This document shows positions 33,777-45,666 of a DNA stretch of 64,000 nt, in pieces (within the stretch, counting starts at the first letter, position 1; each line of letters opens with the position of its first letter). The notes under the pieces were generated by a model. It was given only the letters and a program-made list of their open reading frames with translations, had not been told where the DNA came from and made no database searches. Made by a program: the position numbers and the translations under genes. The DNA is from Legionella maceachernii (GTDB lineage: Bacteria > Pseudomonadota > Gammaproteobacteria > Legionellales > Legionellaceae): assembly GCF_900167045.1 (NCBI RefSeq), contig NZ_FUXJ01000008.1, positions 1 to 64,000 on the forward strand, read 5' to 3'.

Positions 33777-34289
33777 ATGCTAGAGATTACTAAACAACAA
33801 TTGCCCCCGTTTGCCAAGGACGTGCGTCTCAATTTGACTAAGGTATTGGATTTAACGCAAACGGATGGGTTAACTGAACAGCAAATTATCGGCTCAGCAC
33901 TTGCTGTGGCGTATCATTTGGGTAATAAGTTACTCATCGCTGATTTACTCGAGCTTAACCAAGAAGAAAAAGTTGCAGAAGCGGCAAAACTGGCTGCTAG
34001 CCTGATGGCAATGACGAATATTTATTATCGATTTGTCCATTTAAGCGAGCATAAAGAACTCACTCAAGTTCCGGCAGGTCTTCGTATGCAAGGGATGATG
34101 AATCCCGGTATCGATCGCTTAACCTTTGAAACATTTTCACTTGCGGTATCGATTTTAAATGGTTGTGGTGCCTGCATGAGTGCGCATACTAGGCAATTAC
34201 AAGAGCAAGGGATATCAGCGCACGCACTAGCGCGGATTGGACGTATTGCTGCTGTGATTCATGCAGCGCATGTGTGTCTCGATTTGTGA
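33777..34289 (+). CDS. ahpD: Alkyl hydroperoxide reductase AhpD
   Basis: 170 residues from the ATG at 33777 (MLEITKQQLPPFAKDVRLNL), with AAGGA ten bases upstream; the frame open since 33654 overlaps ahpC and is not used. The CxxC active site with its histidine is in NGCGACMSAHTRQL, as in AhpD of mycobacteria, and the upstream glutamate lies in RLTFETFSLAV. It is the thiol-disulfide reductant of AhpC. The pair forms a two-gene operon that ends at the hairpin at 34322-34347. Confidence 0.92.
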   Translation: MLEITKQQLPPFAKDVRLNLTKVLDLTQTDGLTEQQIIGSALAVAYHLGNKLLIADLLELNQEEKVAEAAKLAASLMAMTNIYYRFVHLSEHKELTQVPAGLRMQGMMNPGIDRLTFETFSLAVSILNGCGACMSAHTRQLQEQGISAHALARIGRIAAVIHAAHVCLDL

Positions 34290-34321
34290 GCGCTCAACTT
34301 CAATCGTGCAAAGTGAGTGTA

Positions 34322-34347
34322 CCCCTGAGCGATAGATTACTCGGGGG
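34322..34347. terminator. Bidirectional terminator hairpin between ahpD and narR
   Basis: CCCCTGAG pairs with CTCGGGG across a 10-base loop, between two convergent genes (ahpD stop 34289, narR stop 34352). A short AT-rich run follows. It can serve both operons. Confidence 0.55.
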
Positions 34348-34351
34348 ATTA

Positions 34352-36595
34352 TTATAAGCGCTCTCTGTTTCCCGAGGCTTTTTTATTGAGAATCTTGGTA
34401 ATTTTGTCAGGTGGGACGGGTTTACTTAAGAAGAAACCCTGTATGCCATCGCAATTTTTCTCTTTTAAGAAATTAATTTGTTTTTGAGTTTCGACGCCTT
34501 CCGCTAAGACTTGAAAATTGAAACTACGGGCCATTGCAATAATGGCTTCAATAATCACTTCGTCGCTTCGTGATTTTGATATATTTTGCACAAATGATTG
34601 ATCGATTTTTAAGCGATCAAAATGCAGTTTTTTAAGATAATTTAAGCTTGAATTTCCTGTACCAAAATCATCCAGAACAATTTGCACGCCCAGTTTTTTA
34701 ATCTGTTGAATCATTTGCTGAATTTCAATATGGGTGATAATGACATTTTCAGTGATTTCAAGTTCTAAGTATTGAGGGTCCACGTCATATTGCTTCAAAT
34801 AGCTTTCCAATGTAGTGGCGAAATGGGTTTGCTTGAGTTGCTGGGTGGTTACATTGATTGAAATACGGACTAAAGGGAGATTGTTTTTCTTCCAACTGCT
34901 TAGTTGCTCACAGACTTGCTGGATGACCCATTCACCAATAGGCACAATAAGGCCGGTTTCCTCAGCAATGGGGATAAAATCGAGAGGTAAAATTGTCCCT
35001 TTTTGCGGATGTTGCCAACGCAGGAGTGCTTCTACGCCAACCAGATAATTTTCTTCCATATCAAACTGAGGTTGATAAAGTAAGAAAAATTCGTGATTAG
35101 CAATGGCTCGTCGTAATTCAGCTTCTTGCTGTAAGCGTTTGCCAAGATCTTGATTTAATTTTGGGATATAAAATTTAAATTGATTGCCCCCTTGTTCTTT
35201 AGCATTGTACATGGCTAAGTCTGCATTTCTCAAAAGGGTATTTATTTTTTTGCCGTCACTGGGATAAAGGCTAATGCCGATGCTCGTGGAAATTGGAATT
35301 TCGCGGCCAGCAATGTAAAAGGGTTGATTGAAAGACGTAAGTACTTTTTGGGCAACATTCACGACACTTTCGTTGTTGGCAAGTTCGGGGATAATCATGA
35401 CAAATTCGTCACCACCTAATCGAGCTAGTGTGTCTTCTTTGCGTAGCACTGCTAAGAGCCGCTTTGACACGGCAAGCAGTAATTCATCGCCCACTTTGTG
35501 ACTTAAGCTGTCATTAATCAATTTGAAACGATCCAAGTCGAGAAAGAAGATAGCAAAGCGTTTTTTTCGGCGAATGGCTGAGGCAATGGATTGTTGAATG
35601 CGATCGATAAGTAACACGCGATTGGGCAAATCAGTTAATGAATCATGAGTGGCCTGATGTTCCAATTTTAGTTCTAGAAAGGCGCGTTCAGTGATGTCAT
35701 GGAAACTCCATACTCTTCCTACAGTGGTGGTATTGACTTGATGTGGTTGTGAATAACATTCAATGATTTTTTCTTTCTTTTTAAATTGCAAAAGAATAAG
35801 ACTGGGATCATCAATATGATCGTAAAGTCGATTAATTAGCTCGAGGTACTCTTTCGGTTTTTGTAACTTATTCAACATAAAGGCGAAGAGTAAATTGGCG
35901 TCTTTTGATTCTAAAATAGACCGAGGAACATTCCATATTTTTATAAACTGTTGATTGTAATCAACAATTTTTTCAGATAAATCCACCACTAAAATGCCGT
36001 TAGTGGAGGACTCAATGGTTGCTCTGAGTAAAGAAAGCGATTGTTGCAATGATTCAGTGCGCTCATTGACAATTCGATGAAGCAATTCAGTGTGGTTTTT
36101 CGATTCCCTTGCTAATAGCCATTTGCGCGTTAATACACACGCAAGTTGTCTTACTGCTATTTTATCGAAGGGTTTTTTTAGAATAAGTAGGTTATCACTG
36201 ACGCCTAATTTTTGTACGGTTTCCTCCCAAGAATAATCCGAATAAGCGGTGCAGATTACAATTTGAATGTCCTTATCAATTTCCCAGATTCGCATGATGG
36301 TTTCGAGTCCATCCCAGCCTGGGGGCATTCGTATATCAACAAAAGCGAGAGCGTAAGGTTTTCCCTGTTCTAAAGCGTATTTTATTTTTTCAACGCCTTC
36401 ATGCCCCTGTTCTGCGGAATCAATTTCAAAATTAGGCAGTAAATTATTTTGACTCATTGAATTATTTTTACCAAATAATTCTTCGTCCAGCTGTTCAAAA
36501 GCCTGAGAATGTCCGCTAGCAGTTAGCACTTTTTTAAAATCCTGATGAATCGCAGGATTGTCATCAATCACTATAATGCGTAGATCCTCACTCAT
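34352..36595 (-). CDS. narR: Response regulator with PAS, GGDEF and EAL domains (NarR-like)
   Basis: 747 residues. Receiver domain at residues 1-150 with phospho-acceptor D87 (ALAFVDIRMPPG) and an acidic pair at 11-12. A PAS-like region around 190-310 (LLRATIESSTNGILVVDLSE). A GGDEF domain with intact RLGGDEFVMI near 390, and an EAL domain with EALLRWQ near 522 and DDFGTGNSSLNYL. Both catalytic motifs are intact, so it can both make and break c-di-GMP. It is the third gene of the nosP-nahK-narR operon (four-base overlap with nahK). In L. pneumophila the corresponding kinase phosphorylates this regulator and changes its cyclase activity. Confidence 0.9.
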   Translation of the reverse strand: MSEDLRIIVIDDNPAIHQDFKKVLTASGHSQAFEQLDEELFGKNNSMSQNNLLPNFEIDSAEQGHEGVEKIKYALEQGKPYALAFVDIRMPPGWDGLETIMRIWEIDKDIQIVICTAYSDYSWEETVQKLGVSDNLLILKKPFDKIAVRQLACVLTRKWLLARESKNHTELLHRIVNERTESLQQSLSLLRATIESSTNGILVVDLSEKIVDYNQQFIKIWNVPRSILESKDANLLFAFMLNKLQKPKEYLELINRLYDHIDDPSLILLQFKKKEKIIECYSQPHQVNTTTVGRVWSFHDITERAFLELKLEHQATHDSLTDLPNRVLLIDRIQQSIASAIRRKKRFAIFFLDLDRFKLINDSLSHKVGDELLLAVSKRLLAVLRKEDTLARLGGDEFVMIIPELANNESVVNVAQKVLTSFNQPFYIAGREIPISTSIGISLYPSDGKKINTLLRNADLAMYNAKEQGGNQFKFYIPKLNQDLGKRLQQEAELRRAIANHEFFLLYQPQFDMEENYLVGVEALLRWQHPQKGTILPLDFIPIAEETGLIVPIGEWVIQQVCEQLSSWKKNNLPLVRISINVTTQQLKQTHFATTLESYLKQYDVDPQYLELEITENVIITHIEIQQMIQQIKKLGVQIVLDDFGTGNSSLNYLKKLHFDRLKIDQSFVQNISKSRSDEVIIEAIIAMARSFNFQVLAEGVETQKQINFLKEKNCDGIQGFFLSKPVPPDKITKILNKKASGNRERL

Positions 36596-38013
36596 TGAAC
36601 TATTCCCTCATTGCCTTGCGTTTCTGATGGCAAAGTCAAAATAAACTTAGCCCCTTTTCCAATGCCTGCACTTTCCGCTCTGAGCGAGCCACCCATATCC
36701 TGAGCTGACAAGGCGCTACTATGTAAACCAAAACCATGACCATTTTCTTTAGTAGTAAAGCCAAATGAAAAAATGCGTTCAAGCTGTTCTGGAGAAATGC
36801 CTATCCCGTTATCGATGATTTGAATATCCACTTTTTGTGGTTCTTTACCATCAACAATAAACTCTATTTTCTTTTCTTTGACATTTAAGTTTTTTAAAAC
36901 GGCATCTTTTGCATTTTGGATTAGATTAACAAGAATTTGCAGTAGCTTAGATTTATCCGCAATAATATCAATAGATTCGATACTTTTTATATCAATTTTA
37001 ATGAACTTATCTTGAGAAGGTTTAGATGACATTTGTAAAGCTGTGTCTATCAAGTCAGGGATAAAAATTTTCTCTGGTAAGCTCGATTTTCCACCAATAG
37101 ACTGTTGAGTGGATACAATGTCTTTAATGTGTTGTAAATCCCTTTCAATGCTTTCCATTTCCATCTGATTTTTATGATGATTATTTTCAATTAATTCAGA
37201 GAGAGCAATCAGGTACTCAGGAATTAATTTTCCTTTACTGTCGTGGGTTATATAGGTGGCAAGATCATGAAGATTTTCTCTAATCATATTGACGACTTTA
37301 AAAAGTTTATCATAATAGGGTTGTGACATATCTTCTTTTAATACATTAAGAGAAATATTGGAGCTATTGAGTATGTTGCCTATATTATGCAAAATGGTGG
37401 TGGCAACCTCTGACATACCAGCTCGGCGTGCGGTGATTAATAGTTTCTGATTTAATTCTTTAATCTTAGCTTCTGTTTTTTTATCCTGATTGATGTCAAT
37501 AATAATTCCTGTTAGTTGGTTTACTTGATCTTGATAATGAGCAATTACACGATACCAACCATAATCATTTTCACGGTTTTTAATCCTTATTTCGCATTCA
37601 AAATTCACTTTATCAAATAAAGATCTGTGCATTAAGTGTTGAAAGTTTTCTTGATCATCTTCGTGAATAAATTGTAAAAATTCTTTATAAGTAAATACTG
37701 GTTTTAATGGGTTTAAATTAAAAATATTATAAAGCTCATTAGAACCGAAAATATAATCTGAATTACCATCATATTGCCAATAACAAAGGTGGCCTATATG
37801 CTGTGCATTCTCAAGTTTTTCATTCAAAAGCATCATTTCTTTAGAAGAAATTTCCATTGAGCGCTCTAATAAATACCTGTCTTGGTCATTTTCTTGATAA
37901 GTTTTATTAATGTGGGAAAGAAATTCTTGCCATTTGCCTAAATCTTTAGGTAGTTCATCAATGCTAAATTCAGTACGGCTGAGTTGTCTTTTTAGCAATT
38001 TATGAATTTCCAT
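36592..38013 (-). CDS. nahK: Sensor histidine kinase (NahK-like)
   Basis: 473 residues from the ATG at 38013 (MEIHKLLKRQLSRTEFSIDE), with GAGGAG upstream; the frame open from 38049 lies inside the nosP coding end. No membrane helix, so it is cytoplasmic. A PAS domain covers about 70-180 (GHLCYWQYDGNSDYIFGSNE). The phospho-histidine is probably H209 in ATTILHNIGNILNSSNI, an unusual dimerisation motif like that of the atypical kinase reported for this operon in L. pneumophila. The ATPase has DNGIGISPEQL and GHGFGLHSSALSA. It passes phosphate to the downstream regulator. Stop overlaps the narR start by four bases. Confidence 0.88.
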   Translation of the reverse strand: MEIHKLLKRQLSRTEFSIDELPKDLGKWQEFLSHINKTYQENDQDRYLLERSMEISSKEMMLLNEKLENAQHIGHLCYWQYDGNSDYIFGSNELYNIFNLNPLKPVFTYKEFLQFIHEDDQENFQHLMHRSLFDKVNFECEIRIKNRENDYGWYRVIAHYQDQVNQLTGIIIDINQDKKTEAKIKELNQKLLITARRAGMSEVATTILHNIGNILNSSNISLNVLKEDMSQPYYDKLFKVVNMIRENLHDLATYITHDSKGKLIPEYLIALSELIENNHHKNQMEMESIERDLQHIKDIVSTQQSIGGKSSLPEKIFIPDLIDTALQMSSKPSQDKFIKIDIKSIESIDIIADKSKLLQILVNLIQNAKDAVLKNLNVKEKKIEFIVDGKEPQKVDIQIIDNGIGISPEQLERIFSFGFTTKENGHGFGLHSSALSAQDMGGSLRAESAGIGKGAKFILTLPSETQGNEGIVQ

Positions 38014-38032
38014 AATTCTCCTCAATTCATAA

Positions 38033-39190
38033 CTAATCAAATTCAGCATACGTTGTTAAGGTCATGGTTTGATTATGTAACTTACATTCTGGTGTAACGA
38101 GTGGTGATAATTCACCGTAAGAATAAAATCCTATTTGTGTTGAACCGGCAGGAAATGATTCTAAAGTGGATTCGGTTTCCTCCTCTGTGCGTTCTCCCAA
38201 CAATAATCGGCGGCCCACACAACTGATACTCACAATAAGGGCCGGCTCTATGGATTTATTTTCCCTCTGTATTTTTTTCATCGCTGTTTCTCCTGCCTCA
38301 CTGGCACTTGTTATCAAGCGATCAAAATTAGCTCGCATTAATTGTGCATGGTAACCAGCGGGCATATCACCAGCAAAAATAAGTGATTGCGATTCCTCAT
38401 CCACTCCCAAAATAGTGCGCACAAGGGGAGTGCATTCATTTGAAGTCATGTCTCTAATAGCCAAAGGATACAATAAACCTGAAGCGGGCAAGTCAGCTGC
38501 TCTTTCACCCAAGTACTCTTTGTAAAGTTGTAAGGCAGGTCGATGATCTAATTCGTAAAGAATATTCTTGGAAGAGCGGGTAATGCGACGTAATGGGCCA
38601 AAAATATCCCATCCTCCTTTAGAACCATGGCCGATATGGATGTGATTACCATAAAATCCAGCAGCGATGACATGGTCGGTGATGATATCACCATTAAAAA
38701 TGGTCCAGGTGTGTTTGAAATCACTGCCATCTCCGGCCAATCCGCCTGTAATCACCAACGAATCTGGGGCTAATGAGTTCAATCCCTTGACCAATTCTGA
38801 ACCATTGATTTTTAAACCATCGGATAAGACGAAAATGCCGCTGAGTTCATCATTTAACAATTGCTGGGTAATTGATTCCCCTGCGGCAAAAGAATCTTCG
38901 TTGCTGTTTACTTTTGCTTTAGCAATTTTAATTTTCGTTTTGTCGAATTTGGCAACCACAACAGAAAGGCTATGATCAAAAATATGGGCCCCAAAAATTT
39001 CTCCTGCACTGGAACAACCCAAGATTTTAGATTTTTTGTAGGCGCCTGCTATTTCTTTTATTGGCTGAGGATCACGCAAAAACTCGGGCGACGCAAAAAT
39101 CAGAATTAAAGTTTGTTCAGAATCTAACTGAGGGAAGTGATCTAAGCTCCAACCCGTTTTTGGCAAATATTGAAAGGCTTGCACTTCCAT
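38033..39190 (-). CDS. nosP: FIST-domain nitric oxide sensor (NosP-like)
   Basis: 385 residues from the ATG at 39190 (MEVQAFQYLPKTGWSLDH), with GGAG five bases upstream; an ATG at 39205 has no site. The FIST N domain holds LILIFASPEFL and ILGCSSAGEIF, and the FIST C domain holds HRPALQLYKEYLGERAADLP and CTPLVRTILGVDEESQSLIF. Orthologues bind haem and sense nitric oxide, and inhibit or release the partner kinase NahK. Order and strand (sensor, kinase, GGDEF/EAL regulator) match that system in Legionella. The gap to nahK is 19 bases. The operon starts in the region upstream shared with the divergent reductase gene. Confidence 0.87.
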   Translation of the reverse strand: MEVQAFQYLPKTGWSLDHFPQLDSEQTLILIFASPEFLRDPQPIKEIAGAYKKSKILGCSSAGEIFGAHIFDHSLSVVVAKFDKTKIKIAKAKVNSNEDSFAAGESITQQLLNDELSGIFVLSDGLKINGSELVKGLNSLAPDSLVITGGLAGDGSDFKHTWTIFNGDIITDHVIAAGFYGNHIHIGHGSKGGWDIFGPLRRITRSSKNILYELDHRPALQLYKEYLGERAADLPASGLLYPLAIRDMTSNECTPLVRTILGVDEESQSLIFAGDMPAGYHAQLMRANFDRLITSASEAGETAMKKIQRENKSIEPALIVSISCVGRRLLLGERTEEETESTLESFPAGSTQIGFYSYGELSPLVTPECKLHNQTMTLTTYAEFD

Positions 39191-39359
39191 GATTTCTCCA
39201 TACATGAGGTTTCGTACTACTCGAGGTTTAGTGTTTTCTAATAGTATGGTATAAAAACTCGTTTTCGGCCAAATAGAGCTGGGCTAAAATAAGATAAATA
39301 ATTTATTCATGATAATTCTCAAAAGCTTTATACTGATTTATTAAGATCTTTTAACGTGA

Positions 39360-41390
<2,031 letters not shown>

Positions 41391-41610
41391 GTCGACTCTT
41401 AAGCGAGCAAGTGTAAAGAGAGTAAAAACAATGAACAACCAAGAGAATTTCGTGAGATTTTGAACTAAAATTCCCCTTATCTTTCACTGCTGAAGAAGCT
41501 CGGGAAAAATAAATTTCGTGCATCAGGATGCTTATTTTGTTATTATACTGAGCAAATTTTACATTACTTAGACCCTTTTTTACTTATTCCTTTAGCTATT
41601 TGGATTTTTT

Positions 41611-43287
41611 ATGACACAAGAATTAGCGAACTTCGCTGACCTCAATTTATCAGAAACATTGTTAAAAGCGCTTGAAGAGATGAAATTTAAGACTCCATCT
41701 CCAATTCAGGCAAAAACGATTCCTCTTTTGTTGCAAGGCTGTGATGTGATAGCTCAAGCACAAACAGGTACTGGAAAGACCGCTGCGTTTGCCTTACCTA
41801 TCCTGCAGCGTTTGTCGGTCAAATCGCCAGCAACACAAGCCTTAATTTTAGCTCCGACGCGCGAGTTAGCGATTCAGGTGGCTGAGCAATTTGAACTATT
41901 GAGCGCTCACCAAAACATTACCGTGTCTGTGCTTTGTGGTGGCCAAGATTACCGAAGACAGCTCAAGCAGCTACGTGAGGGTGCTCAGGTGGTGGTTGGC
42001 ACACCTGGTCGAATTTTAGATCATATTGAACGAGGCACATTGCAATTAGATCAACTATCCACATTCATCCTTGATGAAGCTGATGAGATGTTACGGATGG
42101 GGTTTATCGAGGATGTCGAAGCCATTCTCGCGAAACTACCCGCGGCAAAGCAAATGGCTTTGTTTTCCGCAACAATGCCTTATCGGATCCGTCAAATCGC
42201 GAACAGTTATTTAAATGAACCCGTTTCTGTGGAAATTCGTGCGGAAACAGCAACCGTGAAAAGCATTGAACAACGCTTTTTATTTGCTTCAGGGGCTCAG
42301 AAGCCTGATGCTTTATTGCGTGTATTAGCAGTCGAAGATTATCAAGGAGTGATTGTTTTTGTCCGCACTAAAAGCAGTACTGAAGAGGTGGCTGAAATAT
42401 TGCAGCAACAAGGCTATCGTGCTATGGCTATTCACGGTGATATCACTCAAGCCTTACGCGAGCGAATCATTGCTCAATTTCGACAAGGCGCAATTGATAT
42501 TCTGGTAGCAACAGACGTAGCAGCCCGTGGTTTGGATGTGGAGCGCGTTACGCATGTGATCAACTATGACATTCCCCATGATTGCGAAACGTATGTGCAT
42601 CGGATAGGCCGTACTGGTCGAGCTGGACGCAGCGGCGTGACTGTTTTATTTGTAACTCCCAAAGAATCGCGAATATTAAACCTTATTGAACGCCATACCC
42701 GTCAGCGGATAGAAAAAATAGCCGTACCTAATGATCATATGATTCAAGTGGCACGTCAGCAACGATTCATGACGAACATTAGTTCACGGTTACAGCATGA
42801 AAATTTACCTGCTTACCGTCGCATTATCGAAGAGTTTATTAAGCAAAACGAAGCTTCAGCGGTTGATGTTGCGGCTGCACTCGCTTTAATGCTCAATCAG
42901 GATAAACCTTGGCAACAAGATTTGCCTAAACTATCACGTTCTACTGCGAAAGAACCACGGGCCAGTCGCGATGAAGCAAGAGCGAGCCGTGGAGCAAGCG
43001 AGCGAAAGGGGGATAAAAAACATTTTCGTGATGATTATCCACAAGAACTCTTTCGTATCGATGTTGGTCGAGTACATGGTGTAAAGCCAGGGAATATCGT
43101 AGGCGCCATTGCGAATGAAGCGGGGCTACAAAGTCGTTATATTACTGGATTGAAAATACATGACGACCATTCAACGGTGCGACTACCTAAAGGTATGCCG
43201 AAAGAAGTATTCCAAGGGCTTAATAAAGCATGGGTTTGCGGAAGGCAATTAAAGCTCACTTCATTGGGTGCTGCTAACGGTAGCTAA
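41611..43287 (+). CDS. deaD: DEAD-box RNA helicase DeaD/CsdA
   Basis: 558 residues. The Q motif is TPSPIQAKTIPLLL; motif I is AQTGTGKTAA; motif II is LDEADEML; motif III is FSATMPYRI; motifs IV-VI include ATDVAARGLDVERV and YVHRIGRTGRAGR. The C-terminal DbpA-type RNA-binding domain begins LFRIDVGRVHGVKPGNIVGA and ends GMPKEVFQGLNKAWVCGRQL. A short charged linker lies between (ASRDEARASRGASERKGD). DeaD helps ribosome assembly and mRNA unwinding in the cold. The 220 bases upstream (41391-41610) hold no gene and are T-rich near the start, as for cold-shock leaders, but I cannot show such a site. Confidence 0.92.
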   Translation: MTQELANFADLNLSETLLKALEEMKFKTPSPIQAKTIPLLLQGCDVIAQAQTGTGKTAAFALPILQRLSVKSPATQALILAPTRELAIQVAEQFELLSAHQNITVSVLCGGQDYRRQLKQLREGAQVVVGTPGRILDHIERGTLQLDQLSTFILDEADEMLRMGFIEDVEAILAKLPAAKQMALFSATMPYRIRQIANSYLNEPVSVEIRAETATVKSIEQRFLFASGAQKPDALLRVLAVEDYQGVIVFVRTKSSTEEVAEILQQQGYRAMAIHGDITQALRERIIAQFRQGAIDILVATDVAARGLDVERVTHVINYDIPHDCETYVHRIGRTGRAGRSGVTVLFVTPKESRILNLIERHTRQRIEKIAVPNDHMIQVARQQRFMTNISSRLQHENLPAYRRIIEEFIKQNEASAVDVAAALALMLNQDKPWQQDLPKLSRSTAKEPRASRDEARASRGASERKGDKKHFRDDYPQELFRIDVGRVHGVKPGNIVGAIANEAGLQSRYITGLKIHDDHSTVRLPKGMPKEVFQGLNKAWVCGRQLKLTSLGAANGS

Positions 43288-43318
43288 GCAAAAAGCTTTA
43301 GCAGAAAATGCTAAATAG

Positions 43319-43342
43319 GTGGGTTAAATGTTTTTAACCTAC
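43319..43342. terminator. Hairpin after deaD
   Basis: GTGGGTTAAA pairs with TTTAACCTAC (one wobble pair) across a four-base loop, 32 bases after the deaD stop. A T-rich run begins further on (CTTTTTATTTTTT). Its distance from the stem makes termination uncertain. Confidence 0.35.
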
Positions 43343-43383
43343 CACGCTATCATATCCTCTTTTTATTTTTTAAGAGAAAGGAC

Positions 43384-44049
43384 ATGTTTTTAAAATACAT
43401 AGTAGACCTTGAAATCCTCATCCAAGAGGCTCGAAAGAAGTATTCCGAAAGACAACTGACCAAAGCGAATGAGGTGCTTAAGAATGTATTCGGATTGTTA
43501 AATCAACAAGATTATTATACGGATGAAATTGAAATCGATTCTTTGCGTGGAAGCGGGCAATACGCAAAGCGATTGAGCTTGGTAATTCATGATTATTGTG
43601 ATTTGATAAACAAAATCTATTTTACGCAAACTTATGGTCTATTAAAGGATTGTAATCGCTTAATTTCAGAAGGAAATCTAGCTCAGGCAGGAGTACTTCT
43701 TAATACGGTTAAAAAACAAGCCAATAAATTATATCAATTTTATGTCAATGCCTTGCAGAGTGGTTTGGAAAGTGCCCCTGCCTACATTGATTTTCCACAA
43801 GCGCTTTATTATTTGAAACATCATATCCGGGAATCAGAAGAACATCATAGTCAAGTTTTCGCGAAAAAAGTTTGCAATAATTTTATGAATTTTGCAGCGA
43901 ATCAATCTGCTTTGGGCCTTGATTTGTCTTTTAGAGCTCAGTCCACTAATGGCAGAAACCGCTACTGCCAGTTTTCTCCTGCCAGCGTACCCTTCTCAGA
44001 AAGCTTCGTAGAAGATTTAGTTGATCAAACCGAGTTCGGGATGAACTAA
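43384..44049 (+). CDS. Conserved hypothetical protein, helical
   Basis: 221 residues, no signal peptide, and no membrane segment. It is predicted to be helical, with LEILIQEARKKYSERQLTKA, then NEVLKNVFGLLNQ and YGLLKDCNRLISEGNLAQAG, a pattern like short helical repeats. The C-terminus (FRAQSTNGRNRYCQFSPASV) is less ordered. AGAGAAAGG precedes the ATG. I do not recognise the family. A Dot/Icm effector is possible in this organism, but no feature proves it. Confidence 0.5.
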   Translation: MFLKYIVDLEILIQEARKKYSERQLTKANEVLKNVFGLLNQQDYYTDEIEIDSLRGSGQYAKRLSLVIHDYCDLINKIYFTQTYGLLKDCNRLISEGNLAQAGVLLNTVKKQANKLYQFYVNALQSGLESAPAYIDFPQALYYLKHHIRESEEHHSQVFAKKVCNNFMNFAANQSALGLDLSFRAQSTNGRNRYCQFSPASVPFSESFVEDLVDQTEFGMN

Positions 44050-44074
44050 GAATAATAGCCACCCACTCTTTTCT

Positions 44075-44104
44075 CCACGTCCGGCAGTAAGCCGAAGGAC
44101 GTGG
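44075..44104. terminator. Bidirectional terminator between convergent genes
   Basis: CCACGTCC and GGACGTGG form a perfect 8-bp stem with an inner GGC/GCC pairing around AGTAA. It lies between the stops of the hypothetical gene (44049) and the MFS gene (44126). There is no long T-run, but position and symmetry suit a shared terminator. Confidence 0.55.
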
Positions 44105-44125
44105 AAATAGGGAGATTTCTATTAC

Positions 44126-45400
44126 TTAGGTAACTTGCTTGAGTATAGTTGCTGTTTTTGATTTATAGCGCCATAAGAAACCTACCAATGCGCTTAAGCA
44201 AGCACCCACTACCGCACAATACGGAATCATGACTAATGATCCATAATAAGAATCCAGCGTATAAAGTCTTAAACCCTCTTTACTCATTTCTCCAGCCCAA
44301 GTTGAGTCCATCAAATAACCGATGACTGTATGGAAAAAAGAACCACCCAACATATTAATGCAGTTCAGAAATGCGACGGTAACGCCTAATAGTTTAGGAT
44401 CAACCAATTCTGCACCGGCAGCAAATACAATGACTTGGTAACAACACAAGTTTCCAATGATAAAGAACAGGCTTGCGAACAAATACCAGTTGTATTCTGT
44501 TATTGAAAGCATTAGCAAAAAGGTGAGAGCCATAAGAAGACCCGCCGCAGTAATGACCACATAATGGCCCAAGCGATTGCTAAAAAAGGCGAGCAACGGG
44601 CCGCCGCATAACATGCCAACAAAAATAAATGAAACTAACTGAGCGGCTTCATTTTTAGGTAAATGAAAAGCGGTCATCAGGTAAGAAACACCCCAGACAT
44701 CGGCAAATCCTTCAAGTGAACCCACCATAAGGAAATTAGCAATTGCTAACAGCCATATGAGGGGGGAAGAAAGCAGTCTACTAAAATAATTTAATTTGAA
44801 CTGATTCTCTGACTGTCCAGAAACATTTTTGGGGGTGGATAAGAAAAAATAAACCGTAATGCCCAATAGGATAGCAGTGGTAGCCAGTACAAACGCTACA
44901 GTTTGCCAGCTGTAGTTGGTAATAAAAAGGCTGACTGGTTTTCCGCCATAAATTGCGCCTAGAAGGCCAAAAGTAAACGACAAACCTATCATTTTGGCAT
45001 AGCGATTTTTAGGAAACCATTGAGAGACAACCTTTGATACTCCAAGGAAACCGACAGCAGATCCAGCACCCACTAAAAAGCGGCTTAGACAAGCGAGATA
45101 CCAATTGCTGGTATAGGTGAAAATCAACGTAGCCAAACCACACATGAGCGCAAAAAGACAAACAACCGAGCGTGCGCTATAGCGTTCAAGAAGAATAGCA
45201 ACGGGAATTTGCATGCCAGAATAACCGTAATAATAAAGGGCAGCAAGAAAACCAAAATGACTGGCATCAATGGAAAATTGACCCATAATTTGTTGCATCA
45301 TTAAGCCAGGCCATAGACGCAAAATGAATTGATAAGCAAAAAAAAGTAGAGGAAAAAGCCACATTAGATAAGGCATATAATCTCGTTTTGAGTAAGGCAT
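44126..45400 (-). CDS. MFS transporter, Legionella Pht-like
   Basis: 424 residues with about 12 membrane segments. The start MPYSKRDYMPYLMWLFPLLF, then YQFILRLWPGLMMQQIM, with the loop GVSKVVSQWFPKNRYAKMIG and SFTFGLLGAIYGGKPVSLFI, resembles the phagosomal transporter (Pht) group of MFS proteins found in Legionella. Those import amino acids or nucleosides during growth in host cells. The helix 2-3 loop has IPVAILLERYSARSVVCLFA, an MFS motif A variant. Subfamily and substrate are uncertain. The intergenic region upstream (45401-45666) holds no gene. Confidence 0.7.
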   Translation of the reverse strand: MPYSKRDYMPYLMWLFPLLFFAYQFILRLWPGLMMQQIMGQFSIDASHFGFLAALYYYGYSGMQIPVAILLERYSARSVVCLFALMCGLATLIFTYTSNWYLACLSRFLVGAGSAVGFLGVSKVVSQWFPKNRYAKMIGLSFTFGLLGAIYGGKPVSLFITNYSWQTVAFVLATTAILLGITVYFFLSTPKNVSGQSENQFKLNYFSRLLSSPLIWLLAIANFLMVGSLEGFADVWGVSYLMTAFHLPKNEAAQLVSFIFVGMLCGGPLLAFFSNRLGHYVVITAAGLLMALTFLLMLSITEYNWYLFASLFFIIGNLCCYQVIVFAAGAELVDPKLLGVTVAFLNCINMLGGSFFHTVIGYLMDSTWAGEMSKEGLRLYTLDSYYGSLVMIPYCAVVGACLSALVGFLWRYKSKTATILKQVT

Positions 45401-45666
45401 CAGTCACCTCATTGCTTGAGTGTTTTTAAGGAGTTTGAGAATAATGTGTTATAGGTATGGGTATAAGAATCGGCTATTCAGCCGATAATTGGGAAAGAGA
45501 TAATAGCGATGATAGTGAATAGGGTATGTTGCATTCTTAACAGATTAAATATGCTTATAAATGGACTATAACGTATTTTTTATAATCATGGAAGCTTTAT
45601 TAGGCAAATGGGGCAACCTTATTCAATTGATTTATAGGAAAGTGCACTCATTCAGCTCACCCCAAG

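Noticed and set aside
41391-41610. Cold-shock RNA leader before deaD
   Set aside because: No conserved cold box or stable structure that I could identify by eye.
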